Origin: Torymus aiolomorphi
Lineage: Eukaryota > Arthropoda > Insecta > Hymenoptera > Torymidae
DNA: 64,000 nt
Direction of reading: 5' to 3'
Assembly (NCBI GenBank): GCA_036365515.1
Contig: CM070873.1
Coordinates: forward strand, 191,262,604 to 191,326,603
Position 1 is the stretch's first letter. The number at the start of each line of letters is the position of its first letter. The notes under the pieces are model-generated. The model saw only the letters and a list, made by a program, of their open reading frames with translations. It was not told the origin of the DNA and made no database searches. Below, one piece after another: positions 32,138 through 45,086 of the stretch. The position numbers were made by a program, and so were the translations under genes.

Positions 32138-33706
32138 TTGGATGGTAGTCCTGTAGCGTCAGTAGGATCTCCGATTCAATCGGAAAGAGATTTAGTTAAA
32201 ACATGTCTCACGCCCCCACCGCTATGTCAAACAGCAGCAGTGGAGAACGCAGACAATCGTCTCTATGTCAACGTCGAAATCCATGGTCGCGTCTTTCCAG
32301 CATTGCTCGATAGTGGAGCCATAGCCTCGATTTTAGGTACAAAACCAGCTGAATTAGTAAAGTCTCGTATAACTCCCTCTTCCATGTATATGCTCATGGC
32401 AAATGGTCAAACAGATAAAATAGTAGGGGAGGTAGATCTGACATTCACCATTGATGGGGAAGAAATCACCACTCGTATCAGGGTATCAAACTCTCTCACG
32501 TATGACATTATTTTAGGAATGGATCTTATAGAGCGCATACAAATGCGAATCAATTTCAGCGATAGAACTTGGTACACTCCTAAAGGTATAGTTCACCCTT
32601 GTTATTCCAAAACTCAAGACCCTAGTACAGCCGTAGCTGTAGCAACCATCAACAGTGTTGCTGAGCTTTCTCAGGGGGAAAGAATCCTCTTACGCGTGGG
32701 ATTAGACCCACTTCTCGAACCTCCTCGTAGAAACACGGAGGCTGCACGGATTACACCCCATAAAATTGATGTACAGGGTCACCCCCCGATAAAACAAAAA
32801 GCTCTGCTTATTTCACCAACACTGTTAGTATCCGCTCATGCAGAAGTAGATAAATTGTTGGCAGAAGGAACAATCGAGCCCTCACAAAGTTCGTGGAGTA
32901 GCTGTGCAGTCGTCGTACCTAAAGAAGATGACTCCATTCAGCTTTGTATTAATTATCGCCCACTAAACAAAGTAACACAGAAAGATGCATACCCTCTATC
33001 CAACGTAGATAGCCTTCCTGTCAATTTAGAAAACACGAAATATCGGTCAAAAATCGATTTAAAACAAGCTTATAATCGAATCCCTTTAGAGCAATCCAGT
33101 AAAGAGTTAACAGCGTTTGCAATACCAGACAAAGGTCTCTTTCAGTTCACACGTCTTCCCGATGGACTAATAAATGCCCGAGCAAGCTTCCAAAGGGCAA
33201 TAAATAACATAATCGATCCAAATTGGCACCCGAAAGTTTTTGTATACATGGACGATATCATTATCGCCACCGATACTTTTGAAAAACACTTAGGGTTATT
33301 AAAGAAGGTCCTCGCGAGACTGAAAGAAGTAGGGTTGCAGGTTGATTGGGACAATTGCAGTTTCTGCTGTGCCGAAATTCGATATATAGGCTTCGTTACA
33401 AAGAGAGAGAGGTTAAAAAGGGATACAGAACAACCAATTCGGAACTTCCCAACCCCTAAAAATCGGAAAAAATTAAGAAATTTTTTGGGTAGGGTAAGTT
33501 GGTATGCTGGGTCTATCCAAGATTTATCTGAAATAAAAGCCCCCTTAAAAGAACTTCTTAACAAGACTGTTTCTTGGTCTTGGGAGGGGGGACAGCAGAA
33601 AGCATTCGATACGCTATGCCTTCTGCTTCGGCAAGCAGCCGCATCGTCACGATCGGATCCAAACTTACCGGTCATTACACTTCCTTACCTTACCGAAATA
33701 CCTTAA
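32138..33706 (+). pseudogene. Second gypsy-like pol, 3' truncated
   Basis: One open frame with aspartic protease (FPALLDSGAIASIL, then YDIILGMDLI) and reverse transcriptase (LCINYRPLNKVTQKDAYPLS, KIDLKQAYNRIPLEQ, FVYMDDIIIA with the catalytic DD at about 33250), the connection region and the first residues of RNase H. It stops inside RNase H near 33680, where a 19-bp minisatellite begins; RNase H catalytic residues and integrase are absent. This RT differs clearly from the one at 8.3-9.1 kb, so it is a separate family. Confidence 0.85.
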
Positions 33707-33830
33707 TTCTATCGAAACATTAAAATTTTATCGAAACACCTTTATTTTATCGAAACACCCTTACCTTATCGAAACTCCGCGATCTTATCGAAGCATATGG
33801 ATCTTGTTGAAATTCTTATGGAATCTCTCT
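33684..33830. repeat. ~19-bp minisatellite (TTTATCGAAACACC)
   Basis: About seven units of 18-20 bp sharing TTATCGAAAC, replacing the 3' part of the second pol. A lone further copy (TTTTATCGAAACACGCC) is at about 34520. Confidence 0.85.
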
Positions 33831-33892
33831 CTACAAAAGTAGAGGAGGCATCAAGCCACTAGTCCCAAGTAAAAGCTCTTAGCACATTAGTC

Positions 33893-34250
33893 GTCGATGC
33901 TAAGGGCCTGGGTGAAATTAGGGAGATCACGCGTGATTCCTGAAACGTGTCGTACCACCTCCTCTAGTAGGACATCCCTAGCACAATTGTCGGTGCTACA
34001 TGTCCAGTTAGGGGTTGTTTCTTTTTGGATCTATGAATTTTGTCGTCAAATATCAAAAATCGACCTCTATGCTCTTTTCCTCATAGGACAGTCGATGAGT
34101 TGAGAAGAACGGTAGAGAGATTCCTAATTAGAGGGGGCACCAAACCATCCGAATCAATGCCCTTAGCACATTTGTCGTCGATGCTAAGAGCACGGGTGAA
34201 GGTAAAGAGATCACGCCTGAGCTCTGAAACGTGTCGCACGTTTGTCGGTA
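33893..34250. repeat. Direct repeat, 285-bp spacing
   Basis: GATGCTAAG-x-GCCTGGGTGAA followed by GAGATCACGC and CTGAAACGTGTCG occurs at about 33893-33960 and again at 34178-34245 with substitutions. Confidence 0.65.
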
Positions 34251-34289
34251 TCGCAGGTTTGTTCCCTAATTAGTTGTTGTAGAATATGA

Positions 34290-35558
34290 AATTATTGGTT
34301 AACGCCTCTATTGCTCAACAAGCCCTTGGTCTAGAATAGTTGTTGATATTACGGATAGAGCTAATAGCAGAGTTATGCAGTGATTTCAAATACCTCGATT
34401 ATTACTATCGCCTAAAATAGAAACCTCAGCAAATTTGTTGTCACTGCTATCAGGATTAGGTACATATTATGACGGGTAAAATTATCTGTGGTCGATTTAC
34501 GTGTAACAACCCGCCCCATTTTATCGAAACACGCCTGCCGAAACTTCGTTATGGTACCGAGACTATTATGCTATTAGTAGGAATGTCCCAAATTGTGCAT
34601 AAACTCTCGTATAACCGCTTGCCACCGTAGTCATGGGGAGAATACTTACTGCCATTTGTCGGGATAGTAATGAGCTGGCGATAAATGGGATGAAAACAGA
34701 CTAAGGTACGCCACATGGCTACGCATGAACACGAAAAACGTGCATTAACCGTAGCTTCAGCATGTTGAGTAGAAAGGCTATCTCCTTGTTAGAACCCAGA
34801 ATTGTATAGCCACTTACCAGCTCAATCGAATACTCGTATGTTGCTATGAACAAGAAATCGTTTATCATTGTTCGTCGAGAAAACAAAAATAGTCGTCGTC
34901 ATTGTAGAGTACGTCGCGTGCGTAAACCGAACAAAAACGATTGTTCGTTTCATAGAATATTTTTCCTTGCTTGTAAATAATTTTCTTTTGTGGATTATAG
35001 TACTTTTGTTAATTATCGAGAACAAATCACTGTTCATTTGATAGAATACTTTTTCTTTGTGAAATAATTTTTCTTGCGTTACCAACTATCTCGTTGGCTT
35101 AGGAAAAACAGAAAACCACTGTTCGCTTAATAGTATATTTTTCTTTGTAGAACCTTTTTTTCCTCTCCTTTAGCGTATAGAACAAAAACAAGAAAAAAAA
35201 TCATTGTCGGTATAGTAGAATATTTCCTTGCGTTGGCAAAATAGTTTTTTGCTGTCACGGTATAGGATATGTTATTATATTCGCGTGTTGCATCGAACGC
35301 CTGGCGTTGGCAACAAACCTGTAGTAAGTCAATGAACCGCTACGGTCCAATCAGTACTAAACTGTGTTGCGAATGGAGTGCGAATGCGAGCGAATCTTGA
35401 GCGATTGTAAGAGCGCCTAGCGTTAGGATAGGAAGCGTTTCCGTACAATCGACGTTGTTAAGTATGTAAGTACGGTAGTCACGAATCGCGTAGATATTGT
35501 AAAGTGAGTATTAAGGGTTTTGTTTTTTTCCGCGAACCGCAAGGGCGCGCTTCGGTCT
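34290..35558. other. 3' non-coding region, nothing recognised
   Basis: Repeated TTTTTCTTTGT/AGAATATTTTTC patches at 34940-35250 and no ORF with a recognisable motif. Probably the 3' untranslated part of the second retroelement. Confidence 0.45.
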
Positions 35559-36615
35559 TGGGAGGGGGAGTTTGTAACGCTCACTTTTTGAGCATTACAA
35601 TTAGTAATATAAATATGAGAAAAACCCCAAATGTGGTTGTAGGGCTCCTTTCTGGCTAAGCATCCAAAACAGAAAACCCTAACTCAAAGGAAAGCATGCT
35701 TGGCAGAAGAGGGCCCAAGCAACCCATACGATACCCTAACTACCACTGTTACCTGTCAGATCACTAGAAAAGCGAAGACAGCCCTCTTACGGAGGAGCAT
35801 TGCGAGCTCCTCGTGCTGCAACCATGCCCTGTTCCTGTTGAAGATGACGTTGCTCCTGCCATCCCTGATTCTAGTGATAGGGCTACGATGCGAGGGAGCT
35901 GAGCTCGCTCTCCTCCGGTATCGTGTTGTATACCTGCTGCCATGGACAGTGGAGAGTACAGCCGCTGGAGGCTCCGTACACCTTGTGAGGGCTTCATCCG
36001 TCTCGCCATCCTTGACGTACGCTGCTGCAACACCAAGTCATCGTCGTCGTCGCCGTCGTGCAGAACACCGGGGCAGGCGCGCAAGTAAACACTAGGCCGC
36101 GCGCTGCCGTCAAATGCGTCATGTGTGAGCGAGAGAGAAAGAAAGAGAGCCTAGTACCCGAACAAGAACGAGTGGTGGCGTTCGCTCGCGGGAACTTGAG
36201 GGCTCGTTCGTCCGTCGGCGTACGATGCTCGACCACTCCATTGTGGACCATAGCACGCGCTACTAGTCTGTCGCTATTCCGCCGTATCGCCTACCGCCTA
36301 ACTCTTTGAAGCATGCGTGTGTGTGTGTGAGGAGGAACGCCGAAACACCGTTGACGACGGCACGCCTCACCACCGAAGACAGCGTGTCCTCCAAGCATCT
36401 CGTCTGGTCAACGCGCTCGCCTCTCGGCATCCAACGACGAGGAGGACGTCTCCAGGAGTCGCTTGGCTCAACACCCGGTCGCTACCCGTCGACGCGCCGC
36501 TTCACTGCGTTCTCGTTCCAGCGCGAGCTGGTAAGTTTGGCTCGACCACGGCCACCGTTTGTATATCGTCTCTCTCTCGTGCCGCGCACTGTCGTCTCGT
36601 ACCGAAACGTCTCGT
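35559..36615 (+). repeat. Possible polypurine tract and 3' LTR
   Basis: GGGAGGGGGA (near 35559) is followed by TTTGTAACGCTCACTTTTTGAG, a TG start with an internal inverted repeat. The GC-rich sequence that follows, to about 36615, has no convincing gene although several short arginine-rich frames are open. No second copy was found, so the LTR assignment is tentative. Confidence 0.35.
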
Positions 36616-36644
36616 AACTAGCGATGTGCGGAGGCTGGTAATTT

Positions 36645-36800
36645 CAGGCTCGGCTCGAGCCGGGCTCGCCAGAAGCCGGCTTCATCGGCTCGAGCCGAGC
36701 CGCGAGCTTTGATGAGCTTACGAGCTCGCACAAGCTCGCGAGCTCGCGCAGGCTCGGGAGCTCGCGCAGGCTCGAAAGCTCGTGCCTCGGCTCGTGCTAA
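36645..36800. repeat. Subterminal GAGCTCG/GGCTCG motif array
   Basis: More than a dozen GCTCG-containing motifs, many palindromic (CGAGCTCG, GGCTCGAGCC), in 150 bp at the hAT end. hAT transposases bind such subterminal arrays; binding here is inferred. Confidence 0.6.
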
Positions 36801-36926
36801 TATTTTCAAATTTACGTTTAATTTAAAATGTTATTTATACCATCTTACATGCTATATATTATAGGTATTTTATTAATTAAAGAAAAACGAATGGCAATAA
36901 TACTCTGATTGTATTTTGAAATTTTA

Positions 36927-37267
36927 TTATTCAACGCCTAAATTTGAATGTAAAAGAGAATATTCTCTAACATGTTCGGAAAGTAGTTGAGCTCTATCTG
37001 ACGTTAAAATGTGACCGCTGGATGAAAACATTCGTTCACTTGTCGTTTGAGTACTGGGGATATTTAAGTATATTCGAGCCACCAAAGCTAAATGGGGATA
37101 TTTGGATTTGTTTGTCTTCCACCAATCGAGTACGTCGCATTTAATATTAATGACGCTTTCTTTAAAAAATAAATCAATTTCGAAGTCAATTTGTTTCTTT
37201 AATCGAAATTTAGTTGTTCGTCTTTTCTTGCTTAGTTTTTTTTCCAACATTTCATAGATAGAATCCT
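36927..37267 (-). pseudogene. hAT transposase, C-terminal dimerisation exon
   Basis: An acceptor TTTTAG near 37268 opens an exon ending at the stop codon 36927. It contains the hAT_C signature: VLDWWKTNKSKYPHLALVAR, YLNIPSTQTTSERMFSSSG and LTSDRAQLLSEHV. This domain dimerises hAT transposases. The exon itself is undamaged. Confidence 0.85.
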
Positions 37268-38017
37268 CTAAAATCATATAATAATTTATTAATAGAAATA
37301 CCAAAGATTTTGTATTGAGGTGGCTTCAGCGAATAAAAAATTAACAATGCGTACAAAAATTAGACTCTATTCTTGAAGTAACCCACTAATTTTACGAGAA
37401 AGAAATATTAGGGTGGACGACCTCATTATCGAGAAAAAAATTGTTAAAAATGTGTCATTTTTACATAGGTCTTATGAGACCTACCGTTCCCCGTGATCTG
37501 TCCATCATGTCTTACAGTTATAAAATATTAATTGTTGAAAACAAAACTATTATGTTATAGCTTATTTCACGTAGATTCACATAAGACTGCGATAAATTAG
37601 GATTGCCGATAAAAAAAATCGTGATAATGATGCTGAAAGGTAGTTGATTTCGATGACCTCGTGCTCAAAGGCGCTTACTGTGCATGCGGGTGGAATTTGG
37701 CTTGTTTACATGCTCAGGCGAGCATATCTAGATGTCGTGGCCGGTTACACCAGGAGCGTATTAAAAGTGGGTGTCTTAACTCAGAGACGAGAATGGAGAA
37801 GAAATTGTTGTTTGATTAACTTTAACATTAATGTTTTTATTTCACTTATCATTATTAAGTGATTTTGCATATTAGTAAGTAAAATCTGCAGAAAATTAGC
37901 ATCATAATTTTATTAGGACCACCAGATGCCCCTGCTTGGTACGATACCCATCCTTGAAGCCACCTTAAAGGGATATAGTTTAACAAATAAAGTGCTACAC
38001 ATTTTACCTTCTTGACT

Positions 38018-38511
38018 CTCTTGACTTTTTTCCTCATCATCAGACGCTTCGCTCGAACTGTCACGCTCTTGCAAATATTTTTTCCATAAAAGTATCGTTT
38101 TGTACTTGAGCTTTGTGGTAGCTACTGATGTTTCCTTTTTATTTTCAATAATTTCCATTTTGTAACGTGGATCAATCAACATTGCAAATAACAGCGGCTC
38201 ATTTTCAAAATTGACGAATTCAAATCGTTCTTTCAAATGTTCATTCAACGAGATCGCAAATGCACTAGCTTTGCTATTTACATTTGAAGTTTCATTATTT
38301 TCGTCTTCATCTTCTTCATCTTCATCATTCGTGTATGTGTTCTCAAATGTTTCACACATTTCTCACAGTAAGGAAATCAAAGGGATGTATAAAGATAATG
38401 TAGGGTAGGTATCTGCACTCATCATCTCTGTGGACGAGGAAAACGGGCGTAACATGTTTAGATAAGACTCAATTAATTGCCATTCTGCATTTGTAAAATA
38501 ATCAGGAACAT
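38018..38511 (-). pseudogene. hAT transposase, middle exon
   Basis: Acceptor TTAACAG before 38511 and donor GAAG|GTAAAATG at 38017. It encodes DVPDYFTNAEWQLIESYLNM, LRPFSSSTEMMS, an acidic segment (NDEDEEDEDENNE) and LLFAMLIDPRYKMEI, typical of hAT transposases upstream of the dimerisation domain. An in-frame TGA lies about 12 nt upstream of MCETFENTY (near 38368). Confidence 0.75.
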
Positions 38512-39055
38512 CTGTTAATTATACATAATATTATTAAACTATACACTTAGAAAATGATCTTCCTGTACTAACGAGAATCTGCCTGTCGAAGAAGAATTTC
38601 AGCTAAAAATAGGATTAAGAGAATATCTTCCTATGGAATTGCCTTACAACAGGAAATCACGATTTCTATAGCGGAATGATGACTTTTCGCGCAGGAGGAA
38701 ATTTTTTCGCTGGAACCCTTTTTTGTCGGATTAAGATTTTCTCGGGAGGAATTTTATTTTAAGACTGGAGGATTGTTTTTCTGAGTGTATGCAAAACTGA
38801 TGTTTGCATTTATAAATAATATAGTCATGAATTAATTACTGTAATATTTCGAAAAATGTGGACGACTCAGTAAAAATAACGCCTGCAATCATTTTCTACG
38901 TTTAAAATTGAGACAGCTTATTGTATACAAAAAGTAGGTACATTCTTTGCCCATTAGAAGTAGTAGATTACGGAACAAGTGCGCAAATCGTTATTTACAC
39001 CCACTTACCTTATAACAACTTACAATTACATATTATATACTACACTCATACTTAC

Positions 39056-39317
39056 TTTTTGATGTTTTATCTTTTGATATTAGCGATAATGTTGTACCAA
39101 GAGGAATTCTTAACTCTTGTAGACGTTTCAACATGGCATATTCGCTATTCCACCTAGTGGTCACATCTTGTTTCAATCTCAAAGGCTTTTTCTTTGTTAA
39201 ATTTTCTTGACTCGTTAATTGAGCGTTATTTAATTTGTCAGTGGCCTGAGGCGATCGTGCAAAATATCCAACTATAGCTCGGGCCTTCGCAGTTATGCTC
39301 GCAAAACTTTCGTTAGC
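39056..39317 (-). pseudogene. hAT transposase, exon upstream of the middle exon
   Basis: Bounded by ATAATAG acceptor and GTAAGTATG donor. It encodes ANESFASITAKARAIVGYFA, LRLKQDVTTRWNSEYAML and KRLQELRIPLGTTLS; DVTTRWNS is the hAT conserved block. Uninterrupted. Confidence 0.75.
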
Positions 39318-39586
39318 CTATTATTTGAAAAAATATATATAGTTTATAAAAATGGTCAAAAATTTTATTTTATAATATTAAATATCATAGTTTTGAAAAA
39401 ATCAAATTTTTTATAAATTATGTTTACATTAATTTTAATCTATTTCTGTGGTTTATTTTATTTAGTTATTGTACATATTTTATATAAAATCATTTTTATA
39501 TTCAATTAAGATAAATAAAACAAACCACAATTACAATAAACCATCAAACAATGGACTTATATTGTTATGCCGCACACAAAATCTGT

Positions 39587-39710
39587 AAAATGGACTTACG
39601 TTGTTATGTTTTGGGTGTAATCTTAGCTTTACACTGAGAAAAAATCTGTGAAATGGACTTACGTTGTTATGTTTTGGGTGTAATCTTAGCTTTACACTGA
39701 GAAAAAATCT
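39587..39710. repeat. 67-bp tandem duplication
   Basis: AAAATCTGTRAAATGGACTT to TTTACACTGAG occurs twice in a row, apparently duplicating the left edge of the adjoining MITE. Confidence 0.8.
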
Positions 39711-39988
39711 AGTATATTTTCACATAAAAGTACTATAAAATATAGTTATATTTGGCTACAACAACTATATTTTATAGTGATATAAACAACAATAGTATAA
39801 TAAAGGTAGCTATAAATATGTTATTGTAATTTTATAAATATAAAGAAATTCGAAACGAAATATTACTATATTATACTAAATATAGTTATAGTTTATTTTA
39901 CAAAAAAAAAAAACATAGTTAAGGCAATAATATTCAGTTTTACTATGCAATATAGTTAACAGTACTAATTTCTTTTTTCTCAGTGTAG
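39692..39988. mobile_element. ~300-bp MITE, TACACTGAGAAAAAA ends
   Basis: Terminal TACACTGAGAAAAAA is matched by TTTTTTCTCAGTGTA at 39974-39988. The interior is AT-rich with ACTATA/TATAGT repeats. Non-autonomous; superfamily not assigned. Confidence 0.75.
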
Positions 39989-40069
39989 GACAATATTTAA
40001 GCTACTTCTGACATATTTAAATAAAAAGGACCTATTTGAAGATACGAAATCTAAAGTTTTCCCAATTTA

Positions 40070-41150
40070 AAAAAACCGCTGCCAATTCATTGGCACGTAG
40101 CTTCCTCAAAATAATTTTTTGATTCCTTTTATTAAATTAAAATTCGAAAAATAAATTTTTCACGAAAAAAATTGGAAAAATTTTATGGAAAATATTAACT
40201 TGTAATTTTTTCATGGCTATTCATTAAGGTTCCATTTGTAATTTATTTGTTTGTGATTTTAATTCTTATATGAATGGAAAATAATCTTCTTCAAGTTCTA
40301 TTCTTTATCAAATACATAAATATCGTAGAATAAAGTTTTACATATTGTACCCGTTTCATACATTTGTAAAATCGTATTTCGCGTATCCGTAACATTAGAT
40401 TCAATTTTCCAGCGCTAAAAAAAGGATGGTAAAGTAAATTTACTATATATCGCTATAAAAATACAATCATAAAATGCAAAGGTTATATTATAAAACACCC
40501 TTTGCGTTAAAATTAATGGTTAATTAAAGCTACGACTTAAATTTATGTGATTTAGGATTAAGCTCCATTGATACAATGCCAGTAACTCTACGAACAAATT
40601 GCGGACATACTTTTTTTGGAACTGTAACATACATGTCTCCCGAAGTGTTCATTTCATCGCAAACAGCAACAGGAAAGTCTGATGTTTGATCTTCAGCATT
40701 CGCTGTAATTGAGATTTACAATGAAATGTATTTATATAGCACAGCAGCTCTAATAGATGGAGATACGTTAACAAATATTTTTCCATACAATAATTTTCCT
40801 TGTAAACACAATCAAAGAAAAATTTTAGATTATTTTTTTATTTAGACCCAATGCACGACGAGATGCCGTTGACAGAGGACTTGAAGAAGAAAAGTTTGAT
40901 GAAGAATAGTTCTTCATCAGAGTTTGTATTTGTGATTGTTTTCCATTCCATACAAGAATTAAAATCACAAAAAAATAAATTACAAATGGAACAACAATGA
41001 ATAGCCATGAAACAATTACAAGTTAATATTTTCCATAAAATTTTTCCAATTTTTTTCGTGAAACATTTATTTTTTGAATTTTAATTTAATAAAAGTAATC
41101 AATTATTTTGATGAAACTACGTGCCAATGAACTGGCAACGGTTTTTAAAA
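40070..41150. mobile_element. Foldback element, ~180-bp inverted ends
   Basis: About 180 bp at 40074-40252 (AAACCGCTGCCAATTCATTG onward) recurs inverted at 40975-41148. The ~720 bp in between contains no gene. Confidence 0.75.
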
Positions 41151-41215
41151 AGCAATCTGAAACAAGATTGTAATAAATATCCAGTTATTATTCAAAGTAT
41201 TATTGGTGATTTACC

Positions 41216-42075
41216 GCCTTTCCACATATCGCGTTAAATGTAACACGTTCAATGTTTAACGTAACACGAAAAGAAAAAAAAATTATAATATGTATATATA
41301 TTATTCCATAGAAAATTTTTTATTCGGATTTTATAAATAAATGTTTCTATATAAATATTATTCATATGCTAGTTCAATATATGAGGCGTTTCACGTCAGC
41401 TGTCCAGGCGTGGCGCGCGAGCGCGAAATCATGCTGTTTTCAGTTTGTGTTTGAAGGGCTAAGATGTATCTAAAAAAAATAATCCCCAAGTGATTTCGAT
41501 GTATTTTTTCCTCATCTTTCCGATGGTGCTATTAGTTTCTCAAAATTTTTCAATTCTAACCTCAAAAAAACATAAAATGTGTTATATCTCAAAAACTACA
41601 TTTTTAATATTTTTTTTACCTGCTAGAACGAAAGAGGAGGAAATTTTACATGGATATAGCCTTTTTCTACACAGGGGTTTTTTGATTTTTTCGAGATATT
41701 ATTCAAGAAATACTTAGAATTGAAAAATTTTGAGAAACTAATAGCATCATCGAAAAGCTGAGGAAAAAATACATCGAAATCCCTTGGGGATTATTTTTTT
41801 TAGATACATCTTAGCCCTTCAAACAGAAGCTGAAAACAGCATGATTTCGCGCTCGCGCGCCGAGCCTGGAGAGCTGACGTGAAACGCCTCATATTCATTT
41901 TATTTAATATTTTGCTGTCCGATTCTATCGAATTCATAGTCAGTGGTAGAAATGTACCCATTCTGCACCACTAGCACTGAGTATGAAATTGGTAGATGTC
42001 GGACAACAAATTTCTTTTCGTGTTACGTTGAACACTGAACGTGTTATATTGAATGCGTTATGTGGAAAGGCGTTA
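41216..42075. mobile_element. Nested palindromic elements
   Basis: Outer pair: CCTTTCCACATA...CGTAACACGAAAAG at 41216-41275, inverted at 42013-42073. Inner pair: ATGAGGCGTTTCACGTCAGC at about 41390 and its inverse ending 41893, with near-complete palindromy across ~500 bp. The inner end sequence also occurs inside the 807-3531 palindrome, so it is a repeat family. No gene. Confidence 0.75.
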
Positions 42076-42125
42076 TGTGTTATAATGTGAGAAGATGTAT
42101 TTTAAAAAATTTGGTAAAGAAAGAT

Positions 42126-42740
42126 TTTTTTTTTCATTTTTCAATTTTTCAATTTTTATATTTTTGTTAATAATAAAAAACCGTGATAACTAACAAATTT
42201 TTCTTTTTAGAAAATATAAATATTTTAATTCTCTTTCAAATGCTACCCATCCCATTCAGATACACAGAGGCATCCTCAAGAAATAAATTTTAAAAATGTC
42301 TAGAAAAATTTTAACCTCAAATATCTCTGAAATTTATGAACCAATCATTTTGCCAAAAGAACTCATCCGAGAACTATCAATAATATACCTCTACAATGAA
42401 TTTTGAAGCGAATAAGACAATTTTACTCTTGTAATAGTTGAACATATAAAACTCATTTTTTTTTTCATTTTTCAATTTTTACGTTTTTGTTAATAACAAA
42501 AGAACCGTGATTGCTAGAGAATTAATTATTTTAGGAAAGATAGGTAATTTAATTCTCTTTCGAATGCCACCCATCCCATTTAGATACATAGAGCCTTTCT
42601 CGAGAAATTACGATGTAAAAAAAAATTGAAAAAAATTTTAACCTCAAATATCTCCGAAATTTATGGATCAATCCTTTTGCCCAAAGAACTCACTCGATTG
42701 GTATACAAAATCTACCCCTACAAAGAATTTCAAAGTGATT
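42126..42740. repeat. Diverged ~330-bp direct repeat
   Basis: TTTTTGTTAATAA, TAATTCTCTTTC, CACCCATCCCATT, TTTTAACCTCAAATATCT and AAAGAACTCA occur in the same order at 42126-42430 and 42456-42740. The rest of 42080-43200 is AT-rich DNA without a gene. Confidence 0.7.
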
Positions 42741-43222
42741 AAGCCAATTTTACTATAGTTATTGAACGACAAAAAAATCACTTTTTTTTAATTATTTTTT
42801 TTCTCAAAAAATAATGAATAAAAAAACCTAAAAATTTAGTAAGTTATAGTACTTAATATTCTTTATAACCAAAAAAATATTCATATTAATATCTTTTTTT
42901 AATTTCGAAATATAACCTATTTACAAAAAATTACGTTTTCATCAATAACTTATGATGAAATATAGCTACCGACTTCTTTCTTTTTTTTTAATTGTAGATA
43001 ATTTTATCGTAAATACAGAGAATTCATGATATATAAACAATATTTGTTCTAAATATTAAAAAAATTGAAAATAAAAATTTTGAAAAATAAAAAATGGCTA
43101 TAAAAAAAAAGTTAAATTTTATAAAAATAGAATATTGACCCCAATTGTGGAAGCAAAATCTAAAAAAATGATCACTCTCTCGTTAAATTCGGTCAAGTAG
43201 ATCATAAGATATCAGCGTATAC

Positions 43223-43458
<236 letters not shown>

Positions 43459-43645
43459 CCATACGGACATTTTCTAAAAATAGTGTATTTCGATTCCAAA
43501 TTTGCTAAATAACATTTCTAACACATTATCTCATAAACTTTTTTTTTTTACTATCACAAAGCTTCCTCTAGGAGGAAGCAATAAAATGGATTTATGTGGT
43601 GTCTAGAAGCCACAGATTTGATTTATTGGCTTTTAGTAATATATA

Positions 43646-44937
43646 CGAGGGTCATTTGACAAGTACCTAGCCTCACCGCCAGATGGTGCCACTATCCCAC
43701 CAGAAATACACCACAGTGCAGTATCTTCCTGTAAACGGTTACAGACGAAATTTCAGCCGGATCGGAGTTGTAGTTTATTTTTGAGAGCGTGTGAAAGCAA
43801 ATGTGTCCGTTGATTTTTGAAAAATGGAGAAAGAACAATATCGGTCGGTGATTCGATTCTTGGTTTTGGAAGGGAAATCGCGCAGTGAAATTAAAGAACG
43901 CTTGGATGCAGTGTATGGGGATGCTTCTCCTTCGATGGCGACCGTTAAATTTTGGTATAACGAGTTTCAACGTGGTCGTACGTCGGTTTTTGATGATCCA
44001 CGCCCAGGTGCTCCGAAAACAGCCACTACGGAGGAGAACGTGACAAAAATACACGATATCGTTTTGTCAGACCACCGATTAAAGGTGCACGAGATAGCTG
44101 CGATAGTAGGCATCTCAGAAGAACGCATGTGGCATATCCTACATGAGATTTTAGGCATGAGGAAGCTGTCAGCAAGGTGGGTGCCGCGTTTGCTGACTGC
44201 AGACAACAAGCGCATCCGTGTGACCAGTTCAGAGCAGTGTTTGGAGCTGTTTAATCGCAATCCAAAAGAGTTTTTGCGTCGTTACGTGACCGTCGACGAA
44301 ACATGGATTCACTACTACACTCCAGAGACCACGGAGCAGTCAAAACAGTGGACCTTACCCGGTGAACCTGCTCCGAAGAAGGCGAAGAGGGTTCCGTCGG
44401 CCGGAAAGGTGATGGCCACTGTTTTCTGGGATTCTCAAGATGTGATTTTTATTGACTATCTGGAGAAGGGCAAAACGGTCACAGGACAGTACTACGCCGA
44501 ACTATTGAGCCGATTTGACGCCGTGTTAGAAGAAAAACGGCCCCATTTGTCTAAAAAGAAAGTGCTTTTCCACCACGATAATGCACCGGCTCACACTTCT
44601 GCACTCGCCACGGCTAAATTGGTCGAATTACGCTACGAACTGCTGCCCCATCCACCGTATTCTCCAGATTTGGCTCCGTGCGACTTTTTCTTGTTTCGGA
44701 ACCTAAAAAATTCGCTCGCCGGGAAGAGATTCCACTCCAATAACGAAATAATCGCCGCCACGGAGGCCTATTTTGCAAACCAAGAGAAAACATTTTTTTC
44801 AACGGGGTTAAAATAATTGGAACACCGCTGGACCAAGTGTATTCAACTAAAAGGAGACTACATTGAAAAATAAATTTTATTTTTTGTAAAATTTTGGTGT
44901 TTTCATTTGTAGGCTAGGTACTTATCAAATGACCCTC

Positions 44938-44938
<1 letters not shown>
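43646..44938 (+). mobile_element. mariner element, ~1.3 kb
   Basis: Inverted ends CGAGGGTCATTTGACAAGTA (43646) and its near-match ending 44938, each flanked by TA, the mariner target duplication. It contains one transposase gene. It inserted in the long intron of the hAT gene, and an (AT)n run starts at its right TA. Confidence 0.93.
43824..44816 (+). pseudogene. mariner transposase (DD34D), one premature stop
   Basis: ATG 43824 (MEKEQYRSVIRFLVLEGKSR). N-terminal helix-turn-helix region (SVIRFLVLEGKSRSEIKERL; ATVKFWYNEFQRGRTSV) and mariner catalytic domain: Asp158 in TVDETWIHYY, Asp252 in FHHDNAPAHTS, Asp287 in YSPDLAPCDFFLF, with the 34-residue spacing of DD34D mariners. The TAA at 44814-44816 precedes a further in-frame stretch (LEHRWTKCIQLKGDY) to a second stop near 44871, which is the normal mariner C-terminus. 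The gene is therefore one nonsense change from full length (about 348 aa). It cuts and pastes its own element. Confidence 0.93.

Positions 44939-45023
<85 letters not shown>
44939..45023. repeat. (AT)n microsatellite
   Basis: 85 bp of TA repeat expanded from the right target-site TA of the mariner. Confidence 0.95.
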
Positions 45024-45025
<2 letters not shown>

Positions 45026-45086
45026 TTTTAGCGTCAGCCTTTATATCATCATCTTAGATCTTACACAAATAACAGGGTATATAATG

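Noticed and set aside
35700..36712. Arg- and Ser-rich ORFs of 100-130 aa
   Set aside because: GC-rich, overlapping in several frames on both strands, no motif; more likely part of an LTR or non-coding DNA.
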